From Gordonia sediminis (GTDB lineage: Bacteria; Actinomycetota; Actinomycetes; Mycobacteriales; Mycobacteriaceae): a DNA stretch of 64,000 nucleotides. How positions within the stretch are numbered: position 1 is the first letter of the stretch; the number at the start of each line of letters is the position of its first letter. The position numbers and the translations under genes were made by a program. The notes under the pieces were generated by a model. It was not told where the DNA came from. It ran no database searches and saw only the letters and a program-made list of their open reading frames with translations. Shown here one piece after another: positions 54,326 to 63,520 of this stretch. The stretch spans positions 354,729 to 418,728 of the forward strand of contig RZUM01000007.1 in NCBI GenBank assembly GCA_004193205.1, written 5' to 3'.

Positions 54326-54428
54326 GTCGCTCTCCATGGTTTCTTCCGCGTCGCGGCACTTGACAAACGGTTGTGACGCCACTCACGATAGAGCATCGAT
54401 ACACCGAATGCAATATATTGGAGGCAGT
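54326..54428. promoter_or_regulatory. Divergent promoter region between aspartase and symporter genes
   Basis: This 103-base gap must hold both promoters. CAATATATTG at 54411-54420 is a perfect 10-bp palindrome next to the GGAGGC ribosome site of the symporter gene, a place where a bound repressor would block it. The AT-rich stretch differs from the surrounding GC-rich DNA. Assignment to the GntR regulator is inferred. Confidence 0.4.
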
Positions 54429-55805
54429 ATGAATACGACAGTAGCGCAGCCCGGAGTTGTCCCGGATGCGAAGAATCGCAGGTCATGGCGGGAGTACTGG
54501 AAGATCTGGAAGCTACCCATCGGCGTGCAGTCCCTTCTCGCCGTGGGTCTCGGCGCGCTGATCGGCTCGCTCACCCCCACCCTGGGTGAGCAGCTGAAGC
54601 TAGCCGGGGACGTCTTCTTGAACCTAGTTCAGATGATCGTCGTGCCGCTGGTCTTCCCGCTGATCGTGCTCGGCATCGCACGCATGGAGTCGGTGAAGAA
54701 GGTCGGCCGCATGGCCGGCAAGGCGATCCTCTACTTCGAGGTCGTCACCACCGTCGTCCTGGTCATGGCGGTGGCCCTGGCCAAGATCGTCGGCATCGGT
54801 ACCGGCGCGCCGGTGGCGAATGGGGACGGCGCCTCGGTCGAGAAACTCGATCAGGGCATCGACTTCCACGAACTGATCCTGCATGCGGTGCCGAAGAACG
54901 TGGTCGCCGCGTTCGCCGAGGGCAACCTGCTCGCGGTGATCGTGTTCGCCATCTTCATCGGTGTGGCGCTTGCCGCGATCGGTGAGCAGTCCAGGCCGAT
55001 GACCAACGTGCTCGACTCGCTGGCCTCGGCGATGTTCAAGGTGGTCGGCTACGTCATCCGTTTCGCCCCGATCGGTGTCCTCGGCTTCATCAGCTACGAC
55101 GTCGCGCACTACGGATTCGGAAACCTCTCGAGCCTGCTCGGGTTCATCGCCGTCGTCTACGCCGGCCTGGCCATCGTCCTGGGCATCATCTTCCCGACGA
55201 TCGCCGCGATCTACCGGGTCAAGTACGTCACCATGCTCAAGGCCATTGGCGATCTCGTCGGTCTCGCCTTCGTCACCCGAAGCTCCGAAGCGGTCCTGGC
55301 CCCGCTGCTGGTCCGTCTCGAGAAACTCGGCATCAGCCGCTCCACGACCTCGTTCGTGGTGCCGCTCGGATACTCGTTCAACACCGACGGCTCCGTGCTC
55401 TACCAGGCGGTCGCGCTGGTGTTCCTCGCGAATGCGTACGGCACCGACAACTCGATCCCGACCCTGCTGCTGATGGTCGGCGTGCTCGTCATCTTGTCCA
55501 AGGGCATGGCCGGGGTCGCCTCTGCGTCCATCGTGGTGCTCATCGCTGCTGGCAACACCATCGGACTGCCGCCCGAGGGCGTTGCCCTGCTGCTGGGCGT
55601 CGACTTCATCGTCGACATGGCCCGCACCGCGGTCAACGTCGTCGGCAACTCACTCGCGGCCGCAGTCATCGACAAGTCCGAAGAGAAGGCCACCGCCAAG
55701 GCCGCGCGCAACGCCATCGACCAGCCGAACGCACACGAGGCGGCGCGCCCCCCGCATGCCGAGGTCGAAGCCGATTCCCGGCACAGTTCCCGTCAACCCG
55801 TCTGA
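54429..55805 (+). CDS. Dicarboxylate/amino acid:cation symporter (DAACS family)
   Basis: A 458-residue membrane protein with TTGGAGGC ahead of the ATG at 54429. The family signatures are present: LVFPLIVLGIARM, the serine-rich loop TRSSEAVLAPLLVRLEKLGI, FVVPLGYSFNTDGSVLYQAVA (cation and substrate site) and GVDFIVDMARTAVNVVGNSLAAAVI. It imports aspartate, glutamate or C4-dicarboxylates with protons or sodium. It is divergent from aspA and continues into the racemase gene after 27 bases. The last 40 residues are hydrophilic and variable. Confidence 0.9.
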   Translation: MNTTVAQPGVVPDAKNRRSWREYWKIWKLPIGVQSLLAVGLGALIGSLTPTLGEQLKLAGDVFLNLVQMIVVPLVFPLIVLGIARMESVKKVGRMAGKAILYFEVVTTVVLVMAVALAKIVGIGTGAPVANGDGASVEKLDQGIDFHELILHAVPKNVVAAFAEGNLLAVIVFAIFIGVALAAIGEQSRPMTNVLDSLASAMFKVVGYVIRFAPIGVLGFISYDVAHYGFGNLSSLLGFIAVVYAGLAIVLGIIFPTIAAIYRVKYVTMLKAIGDLVGLAFVTRSSEAVLAPLLVRLEKLGISRSTTSFVVPLGYSFNTDGSVLYQAVALVFLANAYGTDNSIPTLLLMVGVLVILSKGMAGVASASIVVLIAAGNTIGLPPEGVALLLGVDFIVDMARTAVNVVGNSLAAAVIDKSEEKATAKAARNAIDQPNAHEAARPPHAEVEADSRHSSRQPV

Positions 55806-55832
55806 CCACTCCTAGAAGGCGCCCTCGCGATC

Positions 55833-56564
55833 ATGAGCACCCACGAACACATCATCGGCATCCTCGGTGGAATGGGACCGGCCGCAACCGCCGACTTCTA
55901 CACCAAGCTGGTCTCCAAGACCCCCGGGAGCACAGATCAGGACCATCCCAAGGTGGTCATCTGGGCTGACCCCACCGTTCCGGACCGCACCCTGGCACTG
56001 ACCCGCAACGGCCCCGACCCCACCCCGTGGCTGCTGCGAGGGGCGCAGGTCCTGCGGGAAGCGGGCGCGACACTGCTCGCCATCCCGTGCAACACCGCCC
56101 ATGCGTTCCTGCCGCCCATCGCCTCCCAGCTCGGAGTGCCCGTCGTGCACATGATCGACCAGGTCGCCCGCCACATCCGCGACCTGTCCCCGAAGGTCAC
56201 CGACGTCGGCCTGCTGGCCACCACCGGCACCGTCCGCGCCGAGCTCTACCAACGCTGGTTGTCCGAACACGGCATCAACGTCCACGTACCCCACCCCGAG
56301 GTCCAGAGCCAGTTGGTGATGCCCGCGATCCGGGCCGTCAAAGCCGGCGACCACGGGCCGGTGGTCACTGACAGCCTCGCTCGGGCCGCCCGGCACCTGG
56401 TCGACCGCGGCGCCCAGGTCGTCGTGGCCGGGTGCACCGAAATCCCGCTCGGCCTTCCCCCCGACGCCGCCGCCTGCCACTTGATCGATCCGGCGACGGT
56501 GCTGGCGGATGCGCTTCTCGCGCAGACCACCGCCGATCGAGTCGTCGGGCAGGTTCGGACATGA
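55833..56564 (+). CDS. Aspartate/glutamate racemase family protein
   Basis: A 243-residue protein with GILGGMGPAATADFYTKLV at the N-terminus, and the two catalytic cysteines in AIPCNTAHAF (near residue 87) and VVAGCTEIPLGL (near residue 201). It interconverts D- and L-aspartate (or glutamate) without cofactor. Between a symporter and aspartase, the probable role is to feed D-aspartate into the L-aspartate pathway. Its stop overlaps the next gene's start (ATGA). Confidence 0.88.
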   Translation: MSTHEHIIGILGGMGPAATADFYTKLVSKTPGSTDQDHPKVVIWADPTVPDRTLALTRNGPDPTPWLLRGAQVLREAGATLLAIPCNTAHAFLPPIASQLGVPVVHMIDQVARHIRDLSPKVTDVGLLATTGTVRAELYQRWLSEHGINVHVPHPEVQSQLVMPAIRAVKAGDHGPVVTDSLARAARHLVDRGAQVVVAGCTEIPLGLPPDAAACHLIDPATVLADALLAQTTADRVVGQVRT

Positions 56565-57298
56565 CCGCAACACCCCTCGGGCCGCTATGCGATGCACAGA
56601 GTACAGTATCTAGTATGTTGCGTGGCGGTAGACCGGTCGAGCGGACCCGAATGAGCGACGTCGCGTTCGACCGCATTCGCGACGCCATCGTCACGGGCGA
56701 ACTGGCCCCGGGATCGCAGATCAAAGACAGCGAACTCGCCGAATACCTGGGCCTGAGCCGGACCCCGGTCCGTGAGGCCCTGGCCCGGCTGGTCGACACC
56801 GGACTCGTCGAGGCCAAACCCGCCGCCTACACACGCGTCACCGCACTCGACCGCGCCGACGTCGAGACCACTCTCGCCGTCATCGAAGTCCTCGACCAAC
56901 TCGCCGTCACCTCCGCCGTGCCGAACCTGACCGACAAAATGATCGACACGATGCGAACGGCCAACAAGGATTTCGCCAAGGCCGTCCAGAAGAACGACAT
57001 CAGCACGGCACTCTCCGCAGACGACCGACTGCACAGCGTCATCATCGACGCCGCAGCCAACCCGGTGCTCAAAAGACTGATCCACCAGGTGCATCCCCAG
57101 ATTCACCGGATTTACTACCGCAAATTCTCCAGTCTGCTCGGCGGGCAGGACACCATCGACCACCACAACGAACTGATCGAGCTCTGCGCCGCGCACGACG
57201 CCGACGCAGCCGCCAAACTCTCCGCCCAACACCACCGCTACCTCGGCGGCCTCATCGGTGAACTCTTCGACGCCGACGAATTCACCGCCAACAACTGA
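56561..57298 (+). CDS. GntR family regulator with FCD domain
   Basis: A 245-residue regulator. The ATG at 56561 overlaps the racemase stop by 4 bases; ATGs at 56615 and 56651 are alternatives, and the first of these would put the AGTACAGTATCTAGTAT stretch outside the gene as an operator. The winged helix is RIRDAIVTGELAPGSQIKDSELAEYLGLSRTPVREALARL. The all-helical ligand domain has DDRLHSVIIDAAANPVLKRLI and HHNELIELCAAHDADAA, with metal-binding histidines expected at the latter. It is most likely the regulator of the aspartate module, responding to a dicarboxylate or amino acid. Confidence 0.88.
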   Translation: MTATPLGPLCDAQSTVSSMLRGGRPVERTRMSDVAFDRIRDAIVTGELAPGSQIKDSELAEYLGLSRTPVREALARLVDTGLVEAKPAAYTRVTALDRADVETTLAVIEVLDQLAVTSAVPNLTDKMIDTMRTANKDFAKAVQKNDISTALSADDRLHSVIIDAAANPVLKRLIHQVHPQIHRIYYRKFSSLLGGQDTIDHHNELIELCAAHDADAAAKLSAQHHRYLGGLIGELFDADEFTANN

Positions 57299-57658
57299 GC
57301 TTGCTATTAAAAGCTCCTGTAATGAGGGTGGAGCGAAGGGGCCTGTTGACCGTCCCTCTGTGTGACGACCACGGCAGGGGTAATCGGCATTGAACTTGGC
57401 GATAGTCGACATTGCGGGCGGTGATCGTCTGCATCATCAGCGTGCCCATGTTTGGCTCGCCCGCTGGCCCGGTTGTCGATAGTTCATTTCGGCTTCGGCG
57501 CGGTGCCGAATCCCGGCATCGTCACGATCGGTGACGGCAGACGCGTCGATTCTGGTGTCGCCCAACACGAACTGACCCCTATGCCAGCGGCCGGGTGATA
57601 AGTAAGGCTGGTGTGTCATGAACCGGCTCTGCGATGATCGTCGCGCGCGACCAGCGAA
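57299..57658. other. Gap without a recognised gene
   Basis: No gene is supported. A short AT-rich stem (GAGCTT / AAGCTC) just after the GntR stop may help end its transcript. The rest gives no readable family on either strand. Confidence 0.5.
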
Positions 57659-57799
57659 GTAGCGGAGCAGTTGCTCGCCGCCGGCGAACTACGCTGCCCC
57701 CTGTGCGGGGACGGCCGCTTGTCCGCTTGGGGCTACGGCCGGCGACGCAGCGTGCGCGATCACGACGGCGAACCTTGTCGATATCGATTGCGCCGCAAT
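57659..57799 (+). pseudogene. Fragment of a zinc-ribbon transposon protein (DUF6431-like)
   Basis: A 46-codon stretch reads VAEQLLAAGELRCPLCGDGR, then LSAWGYGRRRSVRDHDG and ends RYRLRRN at a stop. The CPLC pair and the WGYGRRRSVR run match the N-terminus of DUF6431-type proteins that accompany insertion sequences. The second half of the zinc ribbon is missing. Confidence 0.6.
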
Positions 57800-58103
57800 T
57801 GATGGTGTCGTACGAACCGCCGTGACTGCGGCGGTGTTCGCGGGCCAGGGACAACTCGACGAAGGTGTTGACCGGCCCCGCCGAACACAGCACGGCGTCG
57901 GTCACCTCGAACAACCCATCACGCCGCGCGGTCATCGCGTGATAGACGGTGTGGCGAAACGCCGCCAGTTCGGCGTGCGCCCGCGCGCCGAGCTGGTCGA
58001 CCGCCGACACATCGGGCACACTGCAAGACACGGCCACCTGCGTTCTCTCGAGGCTCTTCGCATGAACTTCAAGAGGAACAGGCGGTGGCCGTCTTGCACA
58101 CAC
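57790..58103 (-). pseudogene. Transposase N-terminal fragment (IS701/NF041680-like)
   Basis: The minus strand reads SVPDVSAVDQLGARAHAELAA, FRHTVYHAMTARRDGLFEVTDAVLCSAGPVNTFVELSLAREHRRSHGGSYDTINCGAIDIDKV. This is close to the N-terminus of a widespread actinobacterial transposase group. Similarity ends near 57775-57790, where the DUF6431-like fragment on the other strand begins. No catalytic domain is left. Confidence 0.7.
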
Positions 58104-58128
58104 GACACGCCGAGTAACACCAAACCCA

Positions 58129-58305
58129 TCAGCCCCACACGTCCCACAGTTTAAAACTCAAGCTCAGAGTTGCTGCGAGATCCTCGAGCGCGTCGGCAGA
58201 TATGTCCACCAAGCTCAGCGCGGCGCCCTCGGCCGCGGCGTGCTGCGCGACTGCCCTGCCGATGCCGCTCGCGGCACCCGTGACGATGTATCGGCGCTCG
58301 GTCAT
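58129..58305 (-). pseudogene. Truncated short-chain dehydrogenase
   Basis: The first 47 residues of an SDR are present (MTERRYIVTGAASGIGRAVAQ, with TGAASGIG as cofactor motif, then SLVDISADALEDLAATL). An unrelated tail LSFKLWDVWG leads to a stop, so the active site is lost. The break lies next to the transposase fragments. The ATG overlaps the stop of the upstream cupin gene by one base (TGATG), showing the two once formed an operon. Confidence 0.8.
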
Positions 58306-58713
58306 CAGACGTTCTCCTGGACGGTAGTCTTGCCCTCGCTGGCATTCGTGTAATCCGGTGGCGAGACCTCTTCGAGCCACGTGGTGGGCCATGAGCGAGT
58401 CTTGGCAGGCGCGAGGCCAATGCTCCTCGCCCGGCCGGGTCCACACCATGTCACCGGCACGCACTCGCGCGACCGTGCCATCTCGCGAAACAGCGAGACC
58501 CTCATCGGAGGTGATCGTGAGCAACTGGCCGCGCTCGTGGTGATGCCAGAAGGTCCGGGCGCCGGGTGCGAAGTAGACGGTGCGCATCGCTACGCCGTCG
58601 GTATCGAGGAGATGGTCGGCCCACGCTGTGCCCGTGAACGGGCCTGTCCGCTCTACCGTCGCCTTGTTGGGCACCCTGCTCCTGATGATCTCCACTTGGT
58701 GCTCCGTTCTCAC
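58305..58713 (-). pseudogene. Cupin-domain gene with internal frameshift
   Basis: The first part (GTG 58713 or 58695) reads a cupin: MRTVYFAPGARTFWHHHERGQLL, then GDMVWTRPGEEHWPRACQDS. In that frame the reading leaves the cupin fold at about 58383. The expected end (TWLEEVSPPDYTNASEGKTTV, stop at 58305) is in another frame. GTGG where GTGTGG would keep the frame points to a two-base deletion near 58383. The two histidines and glutamate of the metal site are in the intact first part. Confidence 0.75.
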
Positions 58714-58932
58714 TCTTCATGCACTACGGATCCGAGCGCAATCGCACTGTTTATCACAGTAGATAAGTCAGTTTGATCGTAGTCACATGGCGCCTTGCGA
58801 AGGTCAAGTGCCGGCGCACGCGTCGTTGCATCGAGCCCGAGTAAGCCACCGGTGTTGGGGCGCGGGCAGCTGCGCCGAATTATGTAGCAGCAGTTGGGTT
58901 TCGGGTCGACACTCGGATTGAGGACCCGCGGA

Positions 58933-59682
58933 TCACATCGACAGCCAGGAGACCGTCTGATCGACGAGCGTCGGATTCTCTCGCTCGAATGTCTCCGCAC
59001 TGGCCTGCATGTGCGACTCCATCAGCGCGGCCGCGCGGGTGGAGTCGCCTTCTTCGATCGCATCGGAGATGTCGCCATGGACGCCGGCGGTCGACTGCAT
59101 CGCCTCGACGCTGCGACCCCGATGTAGATAGACGTCGAAGATCCCGTGGATAGATGCGGTCATCAAGGACAGTGCGCGGTTGTCGGTGCCGGCCATGTCG
59201 GCGACCAGCTCGTGGAAGTCGTGCGCATACCGGATGAGTTCGGTGAGATCGGTGGCCCGTCGATGCTCGCGTACGTTCGACCGGAGGGCGAGCATCTGCT
59301 GGGGTGTGCGGTTCTCCGCGGCGAGTTCGGCCATGCGCGGTTCCAGTACAACCCGCGCTTCGAGAAGTTCGCGGAAAGTGACGCCGGCGGCGTTGAAGTG
59401 CAGCGTCGCCATCCGGGAGAAGTCGCGCGCGGTGAGTTCGGCCAGCTCGGGGCCGCCGTTGGGGCCGGTGCGGATCGTGATGAGTCCGTGGACTTCGAGG
59501 ATGCGGAGCGCTTCACGCAGCGACGCCCGACTGACTCCGCGTTGCTGGGCCATCAACAGCTCGGATTGAAGGCGGTCCCCGGCCTTCATGCCGGACTGCG
59601 AGATCTGCGCGACGATCTCCTGTGCGAGTTGTTCGGCCAACTTGACGCCTCGTCGGGCCCGCGTTGGCGGGGTCACGCTCAT
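58933..59682 (-). CDS. GntR family regulator, FadR subfamily
   Basis: A 249-residue regulator with ATG at 59682. The winged helix is AGDRLQSELLMAQQRGVSRASLREALRILEVHGLITIRTGPNGG; the FCD ligand domain follows with LRSNVREHRRATDLTELIRYAHDFHELVADMAG and MESHMQASAETF. It lies divergent from the alcohol dehydrogenase gene 380 bases away. A perfect 12-bp inverted repeat lies 100 bases ahead of its start. It probably regulates itself and the alcohol/aldehyde dehydrogenase genes. Confidence 0.88.
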   Translation of the reverse strand: MSVTPPTRARRGVKLAEQLAQEIVAQISQSGMKAGDRLQSELLMAQQRGVSRASLREALRILEVHGLITIRTGPNGGPELAELTARDFSRMATLHFNAAGVTFRELLEARVVLEPRMAELAAENRTPQQMLALRSNVREHRRATDLTELIRYAHDFHELVADMAGTDNRALSLMTASIHGIFDVYLHRGRSVEAMQSTAGVHGDISDAIEEGDSTRAAALMESHMQASAETFERENPTLVDQTVSWLSM

Positions 59683-59781
59683 CTACCTGCCTCCGTTTGT
59701 GGGTTCGCTTCGGACCTATTGCATCACGTGCACGTGCCCGCGATCGGCGCTGTGCGGCGCCGCATCGCGCGAAGCCCTAAT

Positions 59782-59811
59782 ACTACCTATTTATTCTAGT
59801 AAATAGGTAGT
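59782..59811. promoter_or_regulatory. Operator: perfect 12-bp inverted repeat, 6-base spacer
   Basis: ACTACCTATTTA-TTCTAG-TAAATAGGTAGT lies upstream of the GntR gene (start 59682). A related half (GTCTATTTATTGTAA, 59987-60001) occurs 60 bases before the alcohol dehydrogenase gene. GntR-type dimers bind such sites. The AT-rich element stands out in GC-rich DNA. Confidence 0.75.
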
Positions 59812-60062
59812 CCTGTTCGGACGTCCTCGAGCGCTGCACTTCCGCCGATCGCGTGGGACCCGGAGGCCTCGGGAGATTCAAGGATCCCGAGGCTTTCTCG
59901 TTGGTTGCGGCCAGAAGTCCGCGGGTGAGGGCCCGGTGTGATGTCCGGTGCTGGGTGTTTGCGCTGTGACGTTGACAACAAGGATATGTCTATTTATTGT
60001 AATGGAAAGGCGCTGGGCGATGGAAGGCCCGCGAACCCGTTAGTACACGCGTGAGGTGGATG

Positions 60063-61169
60063 ATGAAGACCAGAGCAGCCGTCCTGGAAGAAGGAAGCAC
60101 CCGGTTCGAGATCAAGGAACTCGATGTTGATCCGCCGGGGCCCGGTGAAGTGCACGTCAAGTTCGTCGCGGCCGGCCTGTGTCACTCGGATCTGCACCTC
60201 ATCGATGGTGACATCGTGCCGCGTTTCCCGATCGTGGCCGGCCACGAGGGCTCCGGCATCGTCGAGGAAGTCGGCCCCGGGGTCACCAAGGTCAAGCCCG
60301 GTGACCACGTGGTGTGCAGCTTCATCCCGGCGTGCGGACGCTGCCGCTACTGCGCGACCGGCCGTTCCAACATGTGCGACAATGGCGCCACCCTGGTGAG
60401 TGGCACCGCGTTCGACGGAACCTTCCGCTACCACGGAGAAGGCAAGGACTACGGCAGCTTCTCCATGCTGGGCACGTTCTCCGAGCGTGCCACGCTCTCG
60501 GAGTTGTCGGTGGTCAAGATCGACGACTGGCTGGCCCTCGACGTTGCGGTGTTGGTCGGGTGCGGTGTGCCCACCGGCTGGGGTACGGCAGTGAATGCCG
60601 GAGGCGTCACGGCGGGTGACACGGTCATCATCTACGGCATCGGCGGCGTCGGTATCAACGCCGTGCAGGGTGCCGTCGCGTCCGGTGCGAAGTTCGTCGT
60701 CGTGGTTGATCCGGTGCAGTTCAAATTGGACACGGCACTGAAATTCGGTGCTACGCATGCGTTCACAGACGCCAAGGCTGCCGGGGAGAAGGTGAACGAG
60801 CTCACCTGGGGCCAAGGCGCGGACCAGGCGCTCGTCACCGTCGGGGTCGTCGACGAAGAGGTGATCGCCGATGCCTTCTCCGCGATCGGCAAGGGCGGCA
60901 CCCTGGTGGTGACCGGCCAGGCGCATCCGGGCAAACTCACCGTGCAGGTGCCCAGTGCCGAGATGGTCCGCTACGAAAAGGTCATCCGGGGCTCGCAGTA
61001 CGGAAGCTGCAACCCGCAGTACGACATCATCAAACTCCTCCGGATGTATGACTCGGGGCAACTCAAACTCGACGAGTTGATCACCAAGTACTACACGCTC
61101 GACGAGGTCAACGACATGGTTGACGACTTGCGCGACGGAAAACTGATCCGTGGTGCGATCCGATTCTGA
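60063..61169 (+). CDS. NDMA-type zinc alcohol dehydrogenase (mycofactocin-associated family)
   Basis: A 368-residue medium-chain dehydrogenase; the ATG at 60063 (MKTRAAVLEEG) lies after GAGGTGG, and another ATG is 3 bases earlier. Zinc ligands: GLCHSDLHL (catalytic), GHEGSG, and the four cysteines CGRCRYCATGRSNMC (structural). The nucleotide fold has IYGIGGVGINAVQGA. The sequence closely follows the NDMA-dependent alcohol dehydrogenases, whose bound NAD is recycled by mycofactocin. It should oxidise a primary alcohol to aldehyde, with the next gene finishing to the acid. Confidence 0.87.
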   Translation: MKTRAAVLEEGSTRFEIKELDVDPPGPGEVHVKFVAAGLCHSDLHLIDGDIVPRFPIVAGHEGSGIVEEVGPGVTKVKPGDHVVCSFIPACGRCRYCATGRSNMCDNGATLVSGTAFDGTFRYHGEGKDYGSFSMLGTFSERATLSELSVVKIDDWLALDVAVLVGCGVPTGWGTAVNAGGVTAGDTVIIYGIGGVGINAVQGAVASGAKFVVVVDPVQFKLDTALKFGATHAFTDAKAAGEKVNELTWGQGADQALVTVGVVDEEVIADAFSAIGKGGTLVVTGQAHPGKLTVQVPSAEMVRYEKVIRGSQYGSCNPQYDIIKLLRMYDSGQLKLDELITKYYTLDEVNDMVDDLRDGKLIRGAIRF

Positions 61170-61256
61170 GCCCACGGCAATCCGGCCGAACTCACCTTTA
61201 ACGGCAATCCACACCTGACCGACGGCCCAGGGCCATACAGCACCAAGGGGAAACGA

Positions 61257-62777
61257 ATGACTACACAAGCCGTAACAGACATCACCGGTGCGGAGTCGGA
61301 ACTGCCGTGGAGTGGGCAATTCGACCGGTTCTTCATCGATGGCAACTGGGTCACTCCGAGCAGCGATCAGCGCATCCCGGTCATCTCGCCGGTGACCGAG
61401 CGCGAATTGGTGTCGGTGGCCGCGGCCGATCGAACGGATGTCGACCGGGCCGTCGCCGCCGCACGCACCTCGTTCGACCGAGGTCCGTGGGCGTCTGCAT
61501 CCCTGGATCATCGACTCGAGGTGATGCACCGGTTCCGTGCGCTCTACGCGGACCACGCGGACGTGCTGGCGTCGCTGATCACCAGCGAAATGGGCTGTCC
61601 GATAAGCAGTTCCAAGGTCATCCAGACCGGTACGCCACTGGCGATCCTGGACGCCTACCTCGAACTCGCGGCAGAGTATCCGTTCCGGACGGTCCGCCGG
61701 TCGGCCAAGGGTGGTGCACTGGTCACCAAGGAGCCGGTCGGCGTGGTGGCCGCGGTCGTGCCGTGGAACGTGCCGCAGAGCGTGTTGATGATGAAACTCG
61801 CTCCCGCCCTGATAACCGGCTGCAGCATCGTGATCAAGCCCTCGCCGGAGACGCCGCTGGACGCGTATCTGGTGTCGGAACTCCTCCAGGAGGCCGGCGT
61901 ACCACCGGGAGTGGTCAACATGCTGCCGGCCGGTCGTGAGGCCAGCGAGTATCTCGCCACCCATCCCGACGTGGACAAGGTCGCCTTCACCGGTTCGACG
62001 GCGGTCGGCCGACACCTCGCCAGTGTGTGCGGTCAGGATCTCAAACGGCTCACCCTCGAGCTCGGCGGAAAGTCTGCGGCGATCTTCCTCGACGATGCGG
62101 ACCTGGATTCGGCGGTCGAGTCACTGCGGTATATCTCTTTGCGTAATAGCGGGCAGGTCTGCAGTCTCAAGACTCGCCTGGTGGTGCCGCGGCGACAGCA
62201 GTCCGAGGTGCTCGAGCGCCTCACCGCGCTCATCGAGTCGATGCCGGTGGGCGACCCCGCACGTCCGGACACCCAGATCGGTCCGATGGTCACTGAGCGG
62301 CACCGCGGGGTGGTCGAGGGCTATATCGCATCCGGTCGCGAACAGGGAGCGACGGTCGTGGTCGGTGGTGGACGCCCCGACATCGACCGGGGCTGGTTCG
62401 TCGAGCCCACCATCTTCACCGATGTCGACCCGAACATGCGTATCGCACAGGAAGAGATCTTCGGTCCGGTGCTGGCCGTCCTGACTTACGACGACGAGGC
62501 CGAGGCGATCGAGATCGCCAACAACTCGGCCTACGGCCTCAACGGCGCGGTGTTCACCGAAGACATCGAGCGCGGCCTCGCCATCGCGAGCCGGATCCGC
62601 ACGGGCACGGTCGAACTCAACGGCAATCCGTCCGGTTTCCACGCCCCGATCGGCGGCTTCAAGCAGAGCGGGCTCGGTCGCGAGGCGGGACTGGAAGGCT
62701 TCGACGCCTACGTGGAGTCCAGAGCGATCAGCTTGCCTGCCGAATATCTCTCGCGACTGACTGCCGAAAGACGATGA
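61257..62777 (+). CDS. Aldehyde dehydrogenase
   Basis: A 506-residue NAD(P)-dependent enzyme with AGGGGAAA ahead of the ATG. The nucleotide region is FTGSTAVGRHLA; the catalytic glutamate is in LTLELGGKS (near residue 267) and the nucleophile cysteine in NSGQVCSLKTRLVVP (near residue 301). The C-terminal GGFKQSGLGREAGLEGFDAY is standard. It lies 87 bases after the alcohol dehydrogenase gene and most likely converts its aldehyde product to the carboxylate. Confidence 0.9.
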   Translation: MTTQAVTDITGAESELPWSGQFDRFFIDGNWVTPSSDQRIPVISPVTERELVSVAAADRTDVDRAVAAARTSFDRGPWASASLDHRLEVMHRFRALYADHADVLASLITSEMGCPISSSKVIQTGTPLAILDAYLELAAEYPFRTVRRSAKGGALVTKEPVGVVAAVVPWNVPQSVLMMKLAPALITGCSIVIKPSPETPLDAYLVSELLQEAGVPPGVVNMLPAGREASEYLATHPDVDKVAFTGSTAVGRHLASVCGQDLKRLTLELGGKSAAIFLDDADLDSAVESLRYISLRNSGQVCSLKTRLVVPRRQQSEVLERLTALIESMPVGDPARPDTQIGPMVTERHRGVVEGYIASGREQGATVVVGGGRPDIDRGWFVEPTIFTDVDPNMRIAQEEIFGPVLAVLTYDDEAEAIEIANNSAYGLNGAVFTEDIERGLAIASRIRTGTVELNGNPSGFHAPIGGFKQSGLGREAGLEGFDAYVESRAISLPAEYLSRLTAERR

Positions 62778-62844
62778 AGTAGAAGAACGTCGGAGTGCCG
62801 CGGGTCAAGCCCGGGACACCACGGCCGAACGGAAGGAAACCCCA

Positions 62845-63453
62845 ATGCATCACCCCGACACAGCTCGCGTCGTCGTCACCCGGGTCGAGGAAGACGGCAC
62901 GTCCGACTATTACGAGCGCAGCGTCGAAGCGCTCACCGAGTACGACGCCGACCACAACCCGCTCTTCAAGGGCAGTCTCCTGTGGGGGACGTCGGAGGGC
63001 ATTGGCACGGTGGGTCCCGGCCAGAATCCCGAACCTGAGACCGAGCCCTTCTTTCCGCGGGTGGGAGGCGTGAGGTTCGTCTTCTTCACCTTCCTGCCGA
63101 AGTCCGAGGGGTCGGGTGACATCGACCGGTACCGGGTCGAGGACAGCGAAAGTGATTCGGACATGCCGGGACTGGCGGAATCGTTCAGCGAGGATCGCCC
63201 AGGTATGCACATCACCGATTCGATCGACTTCGTGCATGTGCTTTCGGGCGAGATGATCCTGGAACTCGACCGGCGTGAGGTCTTGGTCCGCAAGGGCGAC
63301 ACGATCATCATGCGCGGCGCATGGCATAACTGGCGCAACGAGGGTACTGAACCGTGCACGGTGGCTTCGGTTCTCGTGGGGACCACACGTACCGAGGCGG
63401 GTCAGGCGCCGGCGAACTCCGCGGACTCTGCGGTGGCCTCCGCGGTCGGCTGA
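62845..63453 (+). CDS. Cupin-domain protein
   Basis: A 202-residue protein with GGAAGGAAA ahead of the ATG. The cupin core is IDFVHVLSGEMILELDRREVLVRKGDTIIMRGAWHNWRNEGTEPC. The first metal motif has only partial histidines (DFVHVLSGE), as in small actinobacterial cupins. The N-terminal half (EDGTSDYYERSVEALTEYDADHNPLFKGS) is not recognised. It is cotranscribed with the aldehyde dehydrogenase gene. A related cupin is broken at 58305-58713. The role, enzymatic or ligand sensing, is unknown. Confidence 0.78.
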   Translation: MHHPDTARVVVTRVEEDGTSDYYERSVEALTEYDADHNPLFKGSLLWGTSEGIGTVGPGQNPEPETEPFFPRVGGVRFVFFTFLPKSEGSGDIDRYRVEDSESDSDMPGLAESFSEDRPGMHITDSIDFVHVLSGEMILELDRREVLVRKGDTIIMRGAWHNWRNEGTEPCTVASVLVGTTRTEAGQAPANSADSAVASAVG

Positions 63454-63520
63454 ACCACCGATCACAGCGGGCCGCCTCCGTCGCGTGGAGAACTGACATC
63501 GGCCCTCCACGGCAGTTCGC

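Noticed and set aside
57932-58147. 71-residue minus-strand frame
   Set aside because: Overlaps the transposase fragment in another frame and has no family resemblance.
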